64,000 bases of DNA. Source: Pyrenopolyporus hunteri (Eukaryota; Ascomycota; Sordariomycetes; Xylariales; Hypoxylaceae). Below are positions 23,429 through 35,008 of the stretch, in pieces. Location of the stretch: NCBI GenBank assembly GCA_902806595.1, contig CADCXC010000012.1, positions 310,001 to 374,000 of the forward strand, written 5' to 3'. Position numbers and translations under genes: made by a program. Position 1 is the stretch's first letter, and the number at the start of each line of letters is the position of its first letter. The notes under the pieces are model-generated. The model had not been told where the DNA came from and did not search any database. It worked only from the letters and a program-made list of their open reading frames with translations.

Positions 23429-24811
23429 ATGAATGCTCAGATATCATTTCTCGTAAGCCCCCCCTTGCTTCTCATCTTAGATTCATAAATCGAGTTTCTC
23501 CTCATCGTCAGACAGCGGTAAGCAGTCGTCATCACATCGGTCGCAAGGTTAAGTCATAGACAACAGCTCCTATGGGTACAGGACTCACTGCGCATATCCT
23601 GGTATTATCCTATGATGCACGGCGACGGACATGTCGCTTGGATCTCGTGAGTATGCTGACTTGTACAACTTTAGGATGGGACGTTCCGCCTGATACACAT
23701 TCCATTGAACCTGTACCCGAATTTTCTCCAGCCCATATTGCAGGTTCTTCTTCCTCAAGGCGGGGATGATTCGCTCGACCACGAGGCCGAAGGTCTCAGC
23801 ATCGACAATAAGCATGGATTCCTCAACATAAGCATAACGCCTGTCGAGTGCTCGGTCGTGTGTCATTGCAATTGGGCCCAGAATGTCTTCGAGCCAGTCA
23901 TTAAACGCCTCCCTCCGAATCTCTCGAAGACAGTCACAATCTCGAAGGATAGCTATCTGATCCTCTCGGTAATAAGTGCCGGCATGGATGCGGGAAGCCG
24001 AGTCATGGATCTGACCTCCCCCCTCGCGCTAGCCGGCGTGCCTATCTTTTTTATAACCACTTATTATTCGGATTTTATCCTAGTCCCCAGCAAAGATCGG
24101 AAGACGGTTGTGCAGGCGCTTTTAGCCCGGAATTTCGAGTTCGACAAGGATGAGTCGGCCTACGTGTCGCCCAGCGCGATGTCTCACATCCGCGGCAAGA
24201 GTCAAGGGAGCGAGCCCCCGTCGACGCCGCCGCCGTCCACACTCGCGGAATTACAAATGCGCACGTTCGAATTGTTAAAGAAGCGGAATGTTGTCCCTTA
24301 CATTTGCCCCTACCTCAGCTTGGTACAATGTTCCGGCAGGGATTTATCACGGCTAGTCGATTACAGCCGCCGCACGACATTTACGAGACGACCTAGCGAG
24401 AACGGGCATCGGAGGAGTTGGCTCGACAACGTCGACACGAAACTATACACGAGCCTCATCTCCGTCCTCGCGAAGCAGCCCAGCTTCCTATCGATTACCC
24501 TAGCCCAAGAAGACCCTCCCTCGCTACTCCTGGACAAAGAGTACCTCGGCGTCTTCGGCGATTCCCTCGTCGGCGACACCGAGGGCGACCTCGTCCCTAT
24601 CTTCCTCGATCTCGTGAACCTCCCCCTGGAGGCGACGGGCATCGTCTCGGGCGTCGCGGGACGGCTCATTTCCGAGATGGGCATGGAAGAGACCGGCGTC
24701 AGCAGCGAGCTCTCGTACCTGTCCACCGCGCGCGCCGGCGCCGTCATCCTGTCCAGCAAGCAGGCTGCCAGAGCCCTCGAGGTGCTGAAGCCTCTCTTGT
24801 CCAAGGACTAG
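23429..24811 (+). CDS. CASTOR-like ACT-domain protein (putative amino-acid sensor)
   Basis: Best model: exons 23429-23452 and 23675-24811, giving 386 residues starting MNAQISFLDGTFRLIHIPLN. The junction is in phase 0 and rebuilds a continuous ACT-domain strand. LYPNFLQPILQVLL and later GVPIFFITTYYSDFILVPSK with KDRKTVVQALL are characteristic of the ACT_7 domain of human CASTOR1/2, arginine sensors for mTORC1. A second ACT-like half is seen near residues 285-375 (LGVFGDSLVGDTEGDLVPIF, LPLEATGIVSGVAG). Whether fungal members bind arginine or act on TORC1 is not established by sequence. The first intron is unusually long (222 bp) and contains further donor/acceptor pairs, so the 5' structure is less certain than the main exon. 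Confidence 0.78.
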
Positions 24812-24828
24812 GGTGTGCATTTCTTGCC

Positions 24829-24844
24829 ATATATATATATATAT
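24829..24844. repeat. (AT)8 microsatellite
   Basis: Uninterrupted AT repeat shortly after the CASTOR-like stop codon. Confidence 0.92.
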
Positions 24845-25156
24845 TTACCATCATATATGTACGTACTGTGGAGGCGGCCGTGTAGGATATATTATTGCTA
24901 GCATACCATACCATCATATCATCATTCCATCATATTATCATACTATCATACCAGGCGGCGCTCAAATACACGCGGGCAACGAGCACAAAAAAAATCACGA
25001 CGGGATGATATTGGCGCATTCTCTCCCCTCTCTCACACACGCACGAGAAGGCGAAAAAAAGAAATACATGAACGAATGCATGAGGAAGGGAAACGAAAAA
25101 TTAATAATATCGGCGCATTAGATGGATGGGACGAATGTTTGGCATCGGCGGCTGCT

Positions 25157-25179
25157 TGTCATGTCATGTCATGTCATGT
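25157..25179. repeat. (GTCAT)4 microsatellite
   Basis: Pentanucleotide tandem repeat in intergenic DNA. Confidence 0.9.
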
Positions 25180-26174
25180 TACGTCCGGGTCATAAGGGCC
25201 TGCTTGCACGGTCTACTATAAAATCGCATTATCCCCTTTTCCTTTTCCTTTTCCTCCTTCTCCTCGGCTTCTCTCCCCCCTTGCCTCTGCATCTCTCGGC
25301 TCCCTCGGCGTTACCGATTCCCCTTTTTTTTTCTTATTTTTAGCCTTAGTCGTTACCGGACGGACGGACTGGTGGAGCAAATGAAGAAGGAAGAAAAAGA
25401 GGAAGAGAAAGAAGGACAGGGGGAAGGCGATATTGGTGCAGAATGCGCGTGCGTCGGGGCTTGCGCTACTTATCCGAGGACCCGTTACGTTGGAGGATGG
25501 GAACACGAGCGGGCGGGTGGACGACCCGCCTACCTACCTACTTAACCTAACTCGAGGATAGGGAGGCTAGGTAGGTATGTGTGTGTCTAGTCGCTCCCGA
25601 CGACCTGGAATCGCGGGGCACACGGGCGGTCTCATTGGGTTTGTCGTATTCGGCATTGCATGCCTGGGTCCCTACCTACCTACCTACCACCGGTATCTAT
25701 GTGTGGAAAAAGTCAGACGGGGCGTTCGTGCATTGCATGGCTGGCATGTTGGTTGGTTGGGTGGCTGGCTGTCTGGCTGTGCTTTACTGCGGGTTGTTGA
25801 CGATGCTATTTATGATTTTGAGACACCCCAGCACCCCGTTTTCAGTTTTCCCTCCCTCCCGCTCCTCCGACATCCGAGATATAAGATACGAGATACGAGA
25901 TTCGGTATACCGACGGGATGCTCGGTGTTCGATGTTCGATGTTCGATAGCGATGCTAGTTGGTTTGGTAGGAGGTGGCTAATGTGTTTTGTGTGTTATGT
26001 GCCCGAGTCTGTTGTTATCTGTACTAGGAATTTGGAAATTTCGGGCATTTAAGGGGATTTAGATCATATCATACCTATCATGTAAAAGGGCGGCGACTGT
26101 CTGAACGAATGTTGGAAGTTATCGAGCTGGTTCGGTTGGCTTTCGTGGGTCGGCGGCTTTATTGTGAGTTTGTT

Positions 26175-26204
26175 ACATACCTACCTACTTACTTACCTAG
26201 GTAC
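26175..26204. repeat. TACCTA/TAGGTA cluster
   Basis: CATACCTACCTACTTACTTACCTAGGTACC-type run of the dispersed motif family. Confidence 0.8.
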
Positions 26205-26969
26205 CACTTTGCTAGTTGTTCGATGAAAGATTGAGGTTTATACCAAGCATATTATATGTAGGTAGTGTTGGTGGTAATGATGGTAGTAATGATAGTTAGC
26301 AGACCAAGTATGAAACTATACCAATGAACTCTCCTCATTCCTACGCAGACGCTTCTTATCGCGTATGGCCCATAGAAGATGTCATAGTCTACTAGTAGAT
26401 TTTCTCGGGACTAGTTGAGTGAGACCCTGCATACTTATGTCTTACACACTTATGTACGATACGTATAAGCATCTATGACCCATCCAGATCCCCAATTATG
26501 TCATACCGACCTCCACGGCCCGTGTATGAAAAATAGGTGTGTGTATCCAGACCGATTCTCCGACACGAACTAGCCAGTAGTAGAGATCCGGTGACCATTC
26601 TATTGGCGGGGACCTCGCTCACGTCCCGCCATGTGTCTCCAGCACCGCTCTGATTGGCCGCCCCGAGCCAAGCACATACGCAATACACCTGCCAAGGGGT
26701 CGAGTCAGGCCTCACTTACATGTATATGTATGTATACGCGAGTTACATACCCGCATACCGTGCTCGCCCACGGGGCTCGAGTCGACGATTCATTTCGGGA
26801 GGCTTTTGACGTCTGCGGTCGGCCCTGCGTGAGGTTGCGTTTACGTGTATACCTACCTAGGGTTGCAGGGCGGTCGTTTCTGAATCTTACATCGCATCAC
26901 ATCGCTACCTACTGCCTCACCTACCTCTCCTAATTACCTAGGTATATTCCTAAGCTGCGACAGGCGAGC

Positions 26970-29443
26970 ATGCGGGTCCCCCTGTCCCTCGCCGTGGCGT
27001 TCGTGGCTGTCGGACGCCGTGTCACGGCGTCCCTCGCCTTCGGCCCCGAATCCCAGAAAGTCATCGCGTCTGGCGACGAGGCCGGGTTACGAGGGCTCGT
27101 CGGGCTGCAGGAGGGGTTGGGTTTTGATCCTGCCAGGATCGTCGCGAGCGTTAGGGAGGATGCGCAGAGCCCGGCGTCGTGCGCGGCTTGTGAGGTGAGA
27201 TTTCTGCTTGTTTTAGCTACTACCTAGGTATCTACCTATGTTAGGTACTAGGGTAGCTGTGTGTAGGAGTATGTATATAGTGGGATATGCTAATATGTCA
27301 ACTAGGCTGTCCTCCTGCAACTAAAGCTCCTTGCTTCCCGCGGCGATGAGTTCTTCGTGGCTGCTACGACGGAGCTGTGTACGCGGTCTAGGGTGTGTTT
27401 CCCCTTTTGCCATTTCCTTTGGCCCCTATCCCTCTTATCCTCTTATTCCTTCCCTCACCCCTACCCAACTACTAACCAGCCCACAGGTCCAAGATCCCGA
27501 CGTTTGTGCTGGCTCTATCGCTCTCGAGGGCCCGATCATCGCGCATGCCCTGCGCGGACTAGTTATCGGGTCCCGCACGTCGCGGCTCGTGTGCGTAACG
27601 CTTGCGGGGCTGTGCACGTATCCTGATGTCGTGCCCCATAACGTCTCATTCCCGGAGCCGGAGCCACGGCTAGGGGACGGGAAAGGGCGAGAGAATGAGA
27701 CGCAAAGTGAAAGGAGCATAGAGAGAAAACCGTTGAAGGTTGTGCATTTCTCAGATATACATATCGATCCGCTGTACGTAGAGGGGGCCACCGCAAAGTG
27801 TACGAAGCCAATTTGCTGCAGGTGAGTGAGATACCGAATCGCCCCCGGGCTGAGCCGGGTCAGGGTTGAATCACCATTGATACTCACACCACACCAGAGT
27901 CTACACCGACGCCGACAAGCCCGGCCTAAACGACTCCCCGGCCGGCCCGAACGGCGAACACACCTGCGACTCGCCCGCCAGGCTAGAAGAAAGCATGTAC
28001 GCGGCGGTGCGGGCCGTCGCGCCCGACGCCGCCTTCGCCGTCTTCACCGGCGACATCGTCGACCACGCCGTGTGGGACACGTCGCGGGAGCAGAACGCGC
28101 TCGACATCGAGGACGCGTACCTCCGCATGGGCCGGGCGGGCATGCGCGTGTACGGCACCGCGGGGAACCACGAGGCCTCGCCGGCGAACTCGTTTCCGCC
28201 CGTTGCGGGCAATGGCAAGGGCGGTGGGGGCGATGGAGAGGGAGATGGTAACGGCGGCGAGAGCGAGAGCAGCTCCCAGTGGCTATACGATCTCCTCTCG
28301 TCGACATGGTCGCAGTGGATCGGGCCCCGGGCCGCGGCTACGACGCGCGAGTTCGGCGCGTACTCGGTGCTGCACCCGTTTAACGGTAGAGACGGCGATG
28401 GTGATGGTGATGGTGACAGTGTAGTGGGTAAGCTACGTATCATCTCGCTCAGCACGAACATGTACTATGCGCACAACTACTGGCTGTACGAGGAGCCGAT
28501 GCAGATGGATCCGAACGGGCAATTAGAGTGGTTGGTCGGAGAGCTGGATGCCGCGGAGAGGGCGGGCGAACGCGTGTATATCACGGGACACATGCCGATG
28601 GGGAGTCGAGATGCGTTCCACGATGGGTCGAATTACTTCGATCAGATCGTGCGGCGGTACGCGGGCACGATTGCCGCTATGTTCTTCGGTATGAGGCCTG
28701 CCCCTTTCCCCTCCCCCCCTTTAATGCTTGTCCTTTTACATATCTCGAATGAAGAAAAGCAATATAATGCTAACAGAACACCAGGCCACACTCACTTCGA
28801 CGAATTCGAGCTCTCCTACGCAGACAACAAGAACAAATCCCACTCCAACGCGCTCATAACCTCCTACATCGCGCCATCCATGACGCCTCTCTCAGGACAC
28901 CCCGCCTTCCGCGTCTACGACGTCGACCCCGTCACCTTCGGGGTGCTCGACGCCACCACGTACATCGCCAACACGAGCGACCCGTCCTTCTCGAGCCCCT
29001 CCGGGCCGACGTGGACGCGGTACTACTCGGCGAGGGAGGCGTACGGGCCGTTGGTAGGGCTCGGAGAAGAGGGGCCACGGGTAGAATTGGGAGAGCTGAC
29101 GGCTGCGTTCTGGCATAACGTCACCGAGGCGTTCGAGCGGAATGCGACGGCGTTCGGCGAGTATTTTGAGCGGAGACGGCGTGGGTGGGGGGATAGTGCT
29201 TGTGATGAGGAGTGTAGAAGGGTTGAGGTATGTAAGATGAGGGCGGCTAGGGCCGAGGATAATTGTATAGCCCCGGGATTCAGGCTTAGTGGTCATGGGA
29301 GAGTGAAAGAGGGGCCGGGAGCGGAGGATGGGGAGGATGAGTGTGGTGCCGCTGTGGTGCGCGATACGCTGGGGAGTTTAGTTAGGGATTTGGATATGCT
29401 TAAGTTGTTTGAGAAGATTGTTACCGAGAAGGCATTGTTATAG
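26970..29443 (+). CDS. Secreted acid sphingomyelinase (sphingomyelin phosphodiesterase)
   Basis: Hydrolyses sphingomyelin or related phosphosphingolipids to ceramide, in the lumen or outside the cell. Exons are 26970-27194, 27306-27392, 27487-27821, 27898-28688 and 28785-29443 (introns of 111, 94, 76 and 96 bp), giving 698 residues. A signal peptide opens the protein (MRVPLSLAVAFVAVG). A saposin-B domain spans roughly residues 70-145 with its cysteines (SCAACE, LCTRSR, DVC). The calcineurin-like phosphoesterase has its metal-ligand motifs: Asp194 and His196 in HFSDIHID, Asp268 in TGDIVDH, Asn306-His307 in GNHE, His447 in GHMPMG, and His481/His483 in GHTHFDEF. Several N-x-S/T sites fit secretion. 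Two Gly/Asp low-complexity insertions (28206-28272, 28386-28428) interrupt the catalytic domain. The fourth intron has a length divisible by three, so its retention would keep the frame open. Confidence 0.9.
27222..27250. repeat. TACCTAGGTA motif inside an intron
   Basis: CTACCTAGGTATCTACCTATG lies within the first intron of the sphingomyelinase gene, so the dispersed motif also occurs in transcribed DNA. Confidence 0.8.
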
Positions 29444-31045
29444 ATGAACTTTATAGTTAGACATATTTGGCATTTTTAATAGAAAATAGTAAGCTTAACT
29501 AGGGCCCGTATGATCAGACTCATTCTTGAGCCATTGAACTATGTGCGGATTAATGTAGATAGGTAGCTTGTTTCTTATACAATTAAAATGCCTTGTAGCC
29601 AACATTATCATCCCCAGTAGATTTGAAAAATAAAGTCAGTCTTGGGGTCAAGGAAGTGTCTAAATCTCAGCCATCATATCAGTGCCTCATAATATGACTT
29701 CCTAGCGGAGAGATGTCACCATAATCACCGTCAGATCTTAGGGTAATAATAGCTTTTAAACATTGAGAATTTACCTTTAGATTCGGACTATTAGTGCTTA
29801 CCTCCTCGAGTGTGAGGAGGTAGGTGTTCGCTCTATGTGATACGCGTGATACGCATTTTTATGGCTAAGGACACACTTAAGGCAGGCAGCGGGCAGTTGT
29901 CCTCATCCAGGCTCTCACCCGTGTTCCTCATCTTGGAAGAAGCTATATTCCTTCTCTATCAAACAAATTTGCTACATTTATCTAATACTTCACCTAACCT
30001 CATCTCTCGTCATCGAGTATCAAAGGTTTCGAAGCCAGCTATATCATGTGCGTGGAAGATGGGCGGTACAGAATTAGATGTTTAATAGTACGTTTGTGAT
30101 GCCAGTAGATGGCTGCAAAGAGTGCTCAAGGTTATTTAGTAAGATTCACAGGTGGGCGAGGGAAGAGAGACTAGAAGCGATCAACAAGAGCATTCAGGGA
30201 ACGCGTACTGAAGAAAATGAGGCTGTTAGTCTAAAGTTGCGACTCTTTGTTCACATCCTATTTGAATATTCAGTTCCTTGGGCCTCTGGGCCATGTATAA
30301 ATCAAGTGAGCACATGATAATACCACCAAGTGCTCCTTTCTAATTTCTTGGACGGTAATTCCAAACGTACCTAAGTAGTCAACTGCGGTCTATGCTACCT
30401 TTAACATGACTATCGCTGTGATGAAATCTAAGCAACATTCCAAGGACGAATCTCCAAGGAACCTCATTTGTTTTATATACCCTTGAACATCTCATCTTTG
30501 CCTCCATGAAAACTGCCATCAGAGAATTTTTATACGATATAGTAAGCCGCGGATGTCGTGAGCCCCCCAATCAGAGATTCTACAAGCGAAACCGTCACGC
30601 TCACACCCCCTAATATAACAAGGGAAACTCTGTTATGGTTCAATAATAAATTTCCAACGGTGGTACTGTAGCACTATTTACTTAGGTACCTCCTAACACG
30701 AGCTTAACTGACATTTCGTCGAGCGAGCCAATGCGCGCTCAACTCCTCATTGCTACTGACTTATCATTGCCATTGTCATCGCCACTGGACCCAGCCCCTC
30801 GAGTAGACCAGGCCAAACTCAACTACACTCATCTCATCTCATCTATCTTATGTACATAAACATGCATCCTTACTATACGACCAGCGAGCACAGTAGTGGT
30901 AACAGTAACTCAGTACATAGTAAGAGAGACCAGAGGGAGGGAGAAGAAATACGTCACATCCATGGGCCCGAAAACCGATCTATCACGCTGCAGCGTTGGT
31001 CCGATGGGCCAGTTCGGTTGACCGTTTGCCTTCCGTCGTCCACGC
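29444..31045. other. Intergenic stretch between convergent genes
   Basis: About 1.6 kb separating the 3' ends of the sphingomyelinase and VMA1. An 80-codon frame at 30078-30317 has a protein-like composition (CKECSRLFSKIHRWAREER) but no recognised family and no partner exon that I could join. Otherwise A/T-rich sequence with no RNA gene or repeat of note. Confidence 0.5.
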
Positions 31046-33326
31046 TTATTCATCCATGACGGCAGCGAACTTGTCCAGCATGGTCTGCAGGATGGCTTCG
31101 TACTATAGGTTGGAGTTAGCACACATATATAATCATAAACACAAAAACACAGACACGGCAATAATACAATGAATGTAAACACGCCGCTGTAGCATATAAC
31201 GTACCTTCTTACTAACAGCCTCCTGCCCATCCGTCGGGAGTTCAAACTTGAGGCTTCGCAGCTGCGCCTGGAGATCGCTCGTGGCCTCGCGAACCTTGGC
31301 CCAGCTCTGGCCCTGGGCAACCGCCTTCTGGGCCTCGTCGTGGAAGCCGACCATGAGCTTCATCATCCACTCGGTCTTCCAGATGGGGCAGAACTGGTCG
31401 TAGTCGGAGTATCCGTTCTGCTGGAGGAAGTCCTCCTTGATGAGGGTGGCCAGGTCGAGGGTGATCTTGTCGGGGTCGGAGAGCGCCGACTTGCCGACGA
31501 GCTGGACGACCTGGTCGAGCTCGTCCGAGTCCGAGAGAAGCTGCTTGATGCGGTCGCGCAGGCGCGGGAAATCGGGGAAGTCCTTCTCGTACCACTTGTC
31601 CAGCACGTTGGTGTACTTGCTGTATGATACCGACGTGTTGATGGACGGGAAGTGCTTCCGCTGCGCCAGCCGCTTGTCCAGGCCCCAGAACACCTGCACG
31701 ATGTTCAGCGTCGACGTCGTCACCGGGTCCGAGAAGTCACCGCCCGGCGGGCTGACCGCGCCCACGATGCTGACGCTGCCCTGGCGCTCGGGGGAGCCCA
31801 GGCAGCTGGCCTTGCCCGCGCGCTCGTAGAAGCTGGCTAGCTTGGCACCGAGGTAGGCGGGGAAACCTTGGTCAGCAGGCATTTCACCGAGACGGCCGGA
31901 AATCTCACGCAGCGCCTCGGCCCATCGAGACGAGGAGTCGGCCATCATGGCGACGTTCATGCCCTGGTCGCGGAAGTACTCGGCGACGGTGATACCCGTG
32001 TAGATGGAAGCTTCTCGGGCAGCGACGGGCATGTTGGAGGTGTTGGCGATCAGGGTAGTGCGCTTCATGATAGGCTCCTTGCGGCCCTCGACTTCGATAG
32101 ACAGCTCGGGGAAATCCTTCAGGACTTCGGCCATCTCGTTGCCGCGCTCACCGCATCCGACGTACACGATGACGTCGCTGTTGGAGAACTTGGAGACGGA
32201 CTGCGAAATGACGGTCTTGCCGCATCCGAAAGCGCCGGGGATAGCTACGGTGCCGCCCTGAACGCTGGGGAAGAGAGCGTCGAGGACTCGTTGACCGACG
32301 ATGAAGGGGCTGTTGGCAGAGAGCTTCTCGGTCGTGGGTCGCGGCACACGGACGGGCCAGGTGTGCATCATGCCGTACTCGGTCTTCGTGCCGTTAAACT
32401 CGACCTCGAGGATCTTCTCGTCCACGGTGTACTCGCCCTTGCTAGCGATTCTGGTGATGGTTCCCCTCGCTCGCGGTGGTAGCAGGATCTTGTGTACTTT
32501 GATGAAGGAGTTCTCGAACACGGTTCCCCATACGTCGCCGCCGGAGATGTGATCGCCGACCTTCAAGGTAGGCGTGAATTCCCACTTCTTCGTTCGGTCG
32601 AGAGCGGGTGCCGCGATACCGCGTGGGATGTAGATGCTCTGAGCCTGCTGGGAGATCTTCTCGAGAGGCCGTTGGATTCCGTCGTAGATGTTGTGTAGTA
32701 GACCGGGACCGAGCTCGACGGAGAGAGGCTTACCGGTGCGGAGAACGGGGTCGCCCACGGTTATGCCAGCTACGTCCATGGTATTAGCTTTCTGTTCTTC
32801 CGTTCTTCTGGTAATTGCACGCGTTTAGGTGAGCACGCACCGGTTTCCTCGTAGACTTGAATTGTAGCTTGATCGCCGTTGATTCGAATGACTTCGCCAA
32901 CTAAGCGGTGGTGACCGACTTTTACGAGCTCGTACATGGCAACACCGATCATATCCTCAGCCACCACGACGGGCCTAGTTGGTAGATATTGATTAGCTCT
33001 AGGACTCAAGTAGTATGCGTAAGTGAGGTGCGGCGTTTACGAACCCGGATACGGAGTAGATCTTGCCTGTAGCATACGTAGGTGATCAGCTCATCTGAAC
33101 GAACAGTAAAGGTATGGGAACGCAAGAATTACGTACCAGCATTGAGCCCTTCTTGGTCGCCATTTGTGGCTTGCGCTGACTACGTTTATGAGAGACGTTA
33201 GAGATCATGAGTCGCAAAGTTTGTGGGGTTAAGGCGAGTCGAGCTGCTTGCTTTGTTGCAAGTTTTATTACAAATTCTATTATAGATCAGATGAATAGAA
33301 AGTTAAGCTAAGCTTACCGGAGCCAT
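31046..33326 (-). CDS. vma1: V-type ATPase catalytic subunit A
   Basis: ATP-hydrolysing subunit of the V1 sector, which acidifies vacuoles and Golgi/endosomes. Exons (minus) are 33318-33326, 33137-33179, 33045-33066, 32841-32974, 31205-32769 and 31046-31102, giving 609 residues. The first three exons are only 9, 43 and 22 bp; phase and the family sequence GKIYSVSGPVVVAEDM fix them (start MAPSAQATNGDQEGLNAGK). A start at MDVAGITVGD, which looks attractive as an open frame, lies partly in an intron. The Walker A motif GAFGCGKT is at about residues 246-253; VGCGERGNEMAEVL and MMADSSSRWAEALREISGRL are the other nucleotide-site and arginine-region signatures. The last exon encodes YEAILQTMLDKFAAVMDE. 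No intein is present at the Walker A region, unlike yeast VMA1. All domains have normal length. Confidence 0.95.
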
Positions 33327-35008
33327 CTTGGGAGTCTCTTTCGGAATCGTAGGCGGCTCTGCAGCTGGAGGAACAGGCGAGATGGAGATTGCAGGGGGGA
33401 GGAAAGGTGAAGCTGGTGGTGAGGAGCTCTGAGGCGTCGACGTAGCAGATGTTGTTGTGGTTGCGGTCGCAGTTGTAGTTGTGATGGTGGTGGTTGCGGT
33501 GGTTGCGGTGGTTGCAGTGGTCGCAGTGGCTGTAGTGGCTATGGTGCTAGTGCTGGCGGTAGCTGGCGATAGCACCGGGCTGGGGGGTAATGGCTGGCTA
33601 GAAGCTTCAGCTATCAGTGCTGTGGCTTTAGCGGCTCCGTCAGGGCTGCCAAGGCTATTGAAGCTGCCAGGTGACGCAGGTTGCAGGTGAGCAGGGCCCG
33701 AAGGCGTACCCGGCCGACTTGAACTGGGACTAGGACTGGGACTTTGGCCGTGGTTTCCCCGCCGCTGGATAAGGTCCACTAAAGACTTGAGCAGATTGGA
33801 AATCGGTCAGTGGCTTCTTTAGGTTTAACGGGTCTAAAAGGGGGGGCCTAAGGGGGCCTATGGGAAGGTTCGTGCATGTTACATATGGACTTAGAGGTAC
33901 AACACATACAGGCCGGGCCCGCAGCGTCGGTCGGAGGCCGAGCATGCAAACGCTTTATCCAGTGCGAACTTTCTTAGAGAGTTGTTGTCTTTGGCGAGGT
34001 CGACGACGGCTAGGTCTGATATATCTTGTCCCAGAATCGCAAGGCTGCTTACCCACCTAGGTATGCTTTACTCGCGCACGCGTATATATGTTGCATCCGG
34101 GAGAAGTGATTGATTACGGCGAGTTACAATTGACACGAAGGGGCACCTGAAGTATAAGTACTAGGTACGAATGACCTAACCCTTTACTAAGGTATTTTCA
34201 CTTATGTAATATTGTCTACCTACGTACTTGGGTATGCTTCTATACAGTCTACCATCTCTTTAAGTTAATAAATCTGGCTAATATTGTGTTTTGCTACACT
34301 CCCTAAATTGGGGAGTGACGTTCTCATAAGACGGTGAGCCCCATATCAACCTATTAGATAGGTAGGTACCTGGGTATCTTCCGTATGATACAGGGGTGGA
34401 AGAACTCAAGAAGATGTTGATGAAGACTCCTTACGTTCCTACGCTCTGCCCCTTCTCGGTTCGTAGACCTCACATTTATGAAGACACGGAACAACAGAAA
34501 TGATTATATTCGACGTGATCGCTCACGGAATAGGCAGACTGCCTGGTACTCACTCGCCTCTCCATTTCCATTTCCATTCATCCCCTTCCTTATTTCTCCT
34601 TTTTTGCACAGCAAAAGCAGTAGCAGCCAGCCAGTCAGCCCTCTTAGAAAATGCTAATCATTCATACAGTACATAGGTGAGTAGGTAGGTAGGTAGGTAG
34701 GTAGGTAGGTAGGTAGGTTACACGGACACACATACACAGATACACATACCGCACGCCAACTCCGGCAGATATGCTCTACGCAAAACCCATTTTCTTTCGG
34801 GGGGCTTTTCATCAAGGGCCCTGAGGCCTTACCCCTATTTCCCTGATCAAAAGTCTATTTCAAGACACGTAGAAAACCTCCCTCTAGGGATTGTTCGCCG
34901 CAAGCCCCAGGTTGGGGTGGGGCTCTTCAATTTAAACTCTTCACCTGCCGCTTGGGTACCAAATGTCGTATTACCGCAATCCGCGCTGTAGGCATCCTAG
35001 TCGCGATT
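33327..35008. other. Region upstream of VMA1, with open coding-like stretch and TAGG repeat
   Basis: About 1.7 kb between the VMA1 start and the 3' end of the HERP-like gene. Minus-strand bases 33327-33779 form an open frame continuous with the VMA1 ATG but have no in-frame ATG, and encode Ser/Pro- then Thr-rich sequence with GGT/TGC trinucleotide runs at 33455-33545. A long (TAGG)n microsatellite is at 34682-34719 and TAGGTACC fragments lie at 34357-34378. No gene was recognised beyond VMA1 leader sequence. Confidence 0.5.
34682..34719. repeat. (TAGG)9 microsatellite
   Basis: Uninterrupted TAGG tetranucleotide repeat, the longest pure array of the unit that underlies the dispersed TAGGTACCTA motif. 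Confidence 0.95.

Larger units (their letters stand above)
24812..26969. other. Intergenic stretch rich in microsatellites
   Basis: About 2.2 kb downstream of the CASTOR-like gene and upstream of the sphingomyelinase. It contains an (AT)n run at 24829-24844, a (GTCAT)4 run at 25157-25179, CT-rich tracts near 25226-25350, and TACCTA clusters at 25530-25580, 25671-25690, 26175-26204, 26851-26861 and 26935-26945. Open frames (up to 134 codons) are low-complexity or biased. No gene was recognised. Confidence 0.55.

Noticed and set aside
32205..32260. Intein in VMA1, as in budding yeast
   Set aside because: The sequence passes straight through GAFGCGKTVISQ without interruption and the subunit has normal length.
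31868..32482. 204-codon plus-strand open frame
   Set aside because: Antisense to the strongly conserved VMA1 exon; shadow frame.
34676..34722. CRISPR-like or regular spaced repeat array
   Set aside because: It is a pure TAGG tetranucleotide array without spacers, in a eukaryotic genome.
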